32,230 nucleotides of DNA, taken from NCBI GenBank assembly GCA_938028665.1, contig CALIMB010000099.1, positions 1 through 32,230 on the forward strand, in the 5' to 3' direction. This stretch comes from an uncultured Thermomicrobium sp. GTDB taxonomy: Bacteria > Chloroflexota > Chloroflexia > Thermomicrobiales > Thermomicrobiaceae. A model generated the notes under the pieces. It was not told the origin of the DNA and ran no database searches. It was given only the letters and a program-made list of their open reading frames with translations. Positions 31,558 to 32,230 of the stretch are shown here, one piece after another. Within the stretch, counting starts at the first letter, position 1. Each line of letters begins with the position of its first letter. A program made the translations under genes and the position numbers.

Positions 31558-32230
31558 CTTCTCACCCGGGGAGTATGGCATGGCGTCTATACCGGTGCTC
31601 TCGCTTGGAAAGATCGAGGGGTGGTGAGCCTCACCAGGAAGCGATTCAAGAGCGATCACTTTCGGCAGAGCACAGTGAAGTGGGTTGCTCATTCGAAGTG
31701 AGTAGCACTGAGGAAGCCTGATGAACACATCTGTGCGGTTCTTAGCGGGGACGCGCTACGATGGATGCGCGGAGGACTCGTAGAGACCGGGCGCTCCTGT
31801 AGTGCGCCCAAGGCAGTTGTCGGGGAGGTCTAGTGCGCTGACGCGTACTCGACGTTCAATAGGACCATGCTACTGGCTGGGACATTCCAGGCGCTCCAGC
31901 CATCGGCGGTCTTGCTTACTCTGCTGTTGGAGGTTCTTGGCTAGTCAAGCGGTCTTCCGCACTGGACTGATGTGAGGAGCCTGGCGCGGGGCACTGTCCT
32001 GTGGCTCCTGTCGCGCGAGTGGAAGTGGGCTGCTTGCCTGGCGTGAACAGTCGACAGGGGAGACGGCGCTGCGGCGCGTGAAGCGGTCCACTCGCATTAC
32101 ATTGTGCGGAAAGGGCAACGCTGCGAGGTGGAAAGCGAGGTGAATCGTCTGGTCAGTTACCTATGGTCGGCCAGTTGCGTTGAGCTGGCCACTGTTTTCG
32201 CACCTGTGCCCTTTCTCCCCAGCCCCTTTA
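31558..32230. other. Terminal region, no gene recognised
   Basis: About 670 bases upstream of the hydratase promoter to the window end. No frame has a credible start or homology. Several hairpins are possible: GGGCGC/GCGCCC (31789-31809), TGGCTGG/CCAGCCA (31874-31902) and AGGAGCC/GGCTCCT (31975-32009). A terminator-like hairpin lies near the end. It may be a leader, a decayed gene, or the edge of a feature that continues beyond the window. Confidence 0.5.
32169..32197 (+). terminator. Possible intrinsic terminator
   Basis: GGCCAG (32169-32174) pairs with CTGGCC (32185-32190), extended inward by T-G and T-A pairs. ACTGTTTT follows. The T-run is short and no upstream gene on this strand is recognised, so the call is tentative. 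Confidence 0.35.

Noticed and set aside
31740-32200. RNase P RNA or SRP RNA in the terminal gap
   Set aside because: The conserved RNase P segments (GAGGAAAGTCC, ACAGAA with GGCTTA) and the SRP tetraloop motif (GGAAGCA type) are absent.
1-32230. CRISPR arrays, insertion sequences, phage or integrase genes, tRNA genes
   Set aside because: Both strands were read for regularly spaced repeats, transposase or integrase motifs and tRNA T-loops. Only the tmRNA T-arm was found.

Overview
The window is a gene-dense, GC-rich bacterial chromosome segment. Its gene set suggests a thermophilic Chloroflexota member of the Thermomicrobium/Sphaerobacter kind: smpB next to ssrA, a two-gene HerA-like/Mre11-like DNA-end-processing pair, several zinc aminopeptidases and glcDEF. 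The 9-residue tmRNA tag GKRELALAA also resembles, from memory and unverified, tags of that group. I saw no insertion sequence, phage gene, CRISPR array or tRNA gene, and no stretch that looks foreign, so this reads as core or soft-core genome.

Layout. 1-1230: the 3' part of smpB, a 600-base gap, then a one-piece tmRNA gene with its promoter and terminator. 1622-2691 (minus): a tight three-gene operon of an EVE-domain protein, a small membrane protein and a small CxxC protein. 3097-10507 (plus): glcD-glcE-glcF (glycolate or related 2-hydroxyacid oxidation), a secreted, membrane-anchored protein with a carboxypeptidase-regulatory-like domain, and an S9 serine peptidase. 10498-13372 (minus): a HerA-like hexameric ATPase followed by an Mre11/SbcD-like nuclease. 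13493-16061 (plus): an orphan two-GAF histidine kinase (HisKA_2 type) and a FabI/FabL-like enoyl-ACP reductase. 16119-17165 (minus): an M42 aminopeptidase, divergent from a small membrane protein at 17305. 18030-22945 (plus): a MacB/LolD-type ABC ATPase, a large FtsX-type permease and a YibE/F membrane protein with a histidine-rich tail. 23496-27723 (minus): an EamA transporter, M20 peptidase and HAD phosphatase joined by ATGA overlaps, then a 91-residue protein and a rhomboid protease. 28484-31499: a membrane-anchored J-domain protein, an MBL hydrolase, a two-repeat lipoprotein and an enoyl-CoA hydratase. The last 730 bases carry no recognisable gene.

The genes suggest a heterotroph that takes up and degrades peptides (S9, M42, M20, EamA), oxidises 2-hydroxyacids and fatty acids, and maintains its envelope. 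Convergent neighbours meet with overlapping or touching stop codons three times. Longer intergenic spaces contain inverted repeats that no gene explains. The most striking are a perfect 12-bp hairpin at 568-596, stacked hairpins at 28057-28122 (one closed by a GCAA tetraloop), an operator-like repeat over the enoyl-CoA hydratase promoter, and a hairpin displaying a duplicated ribosome-binding motif at 24603-24642.
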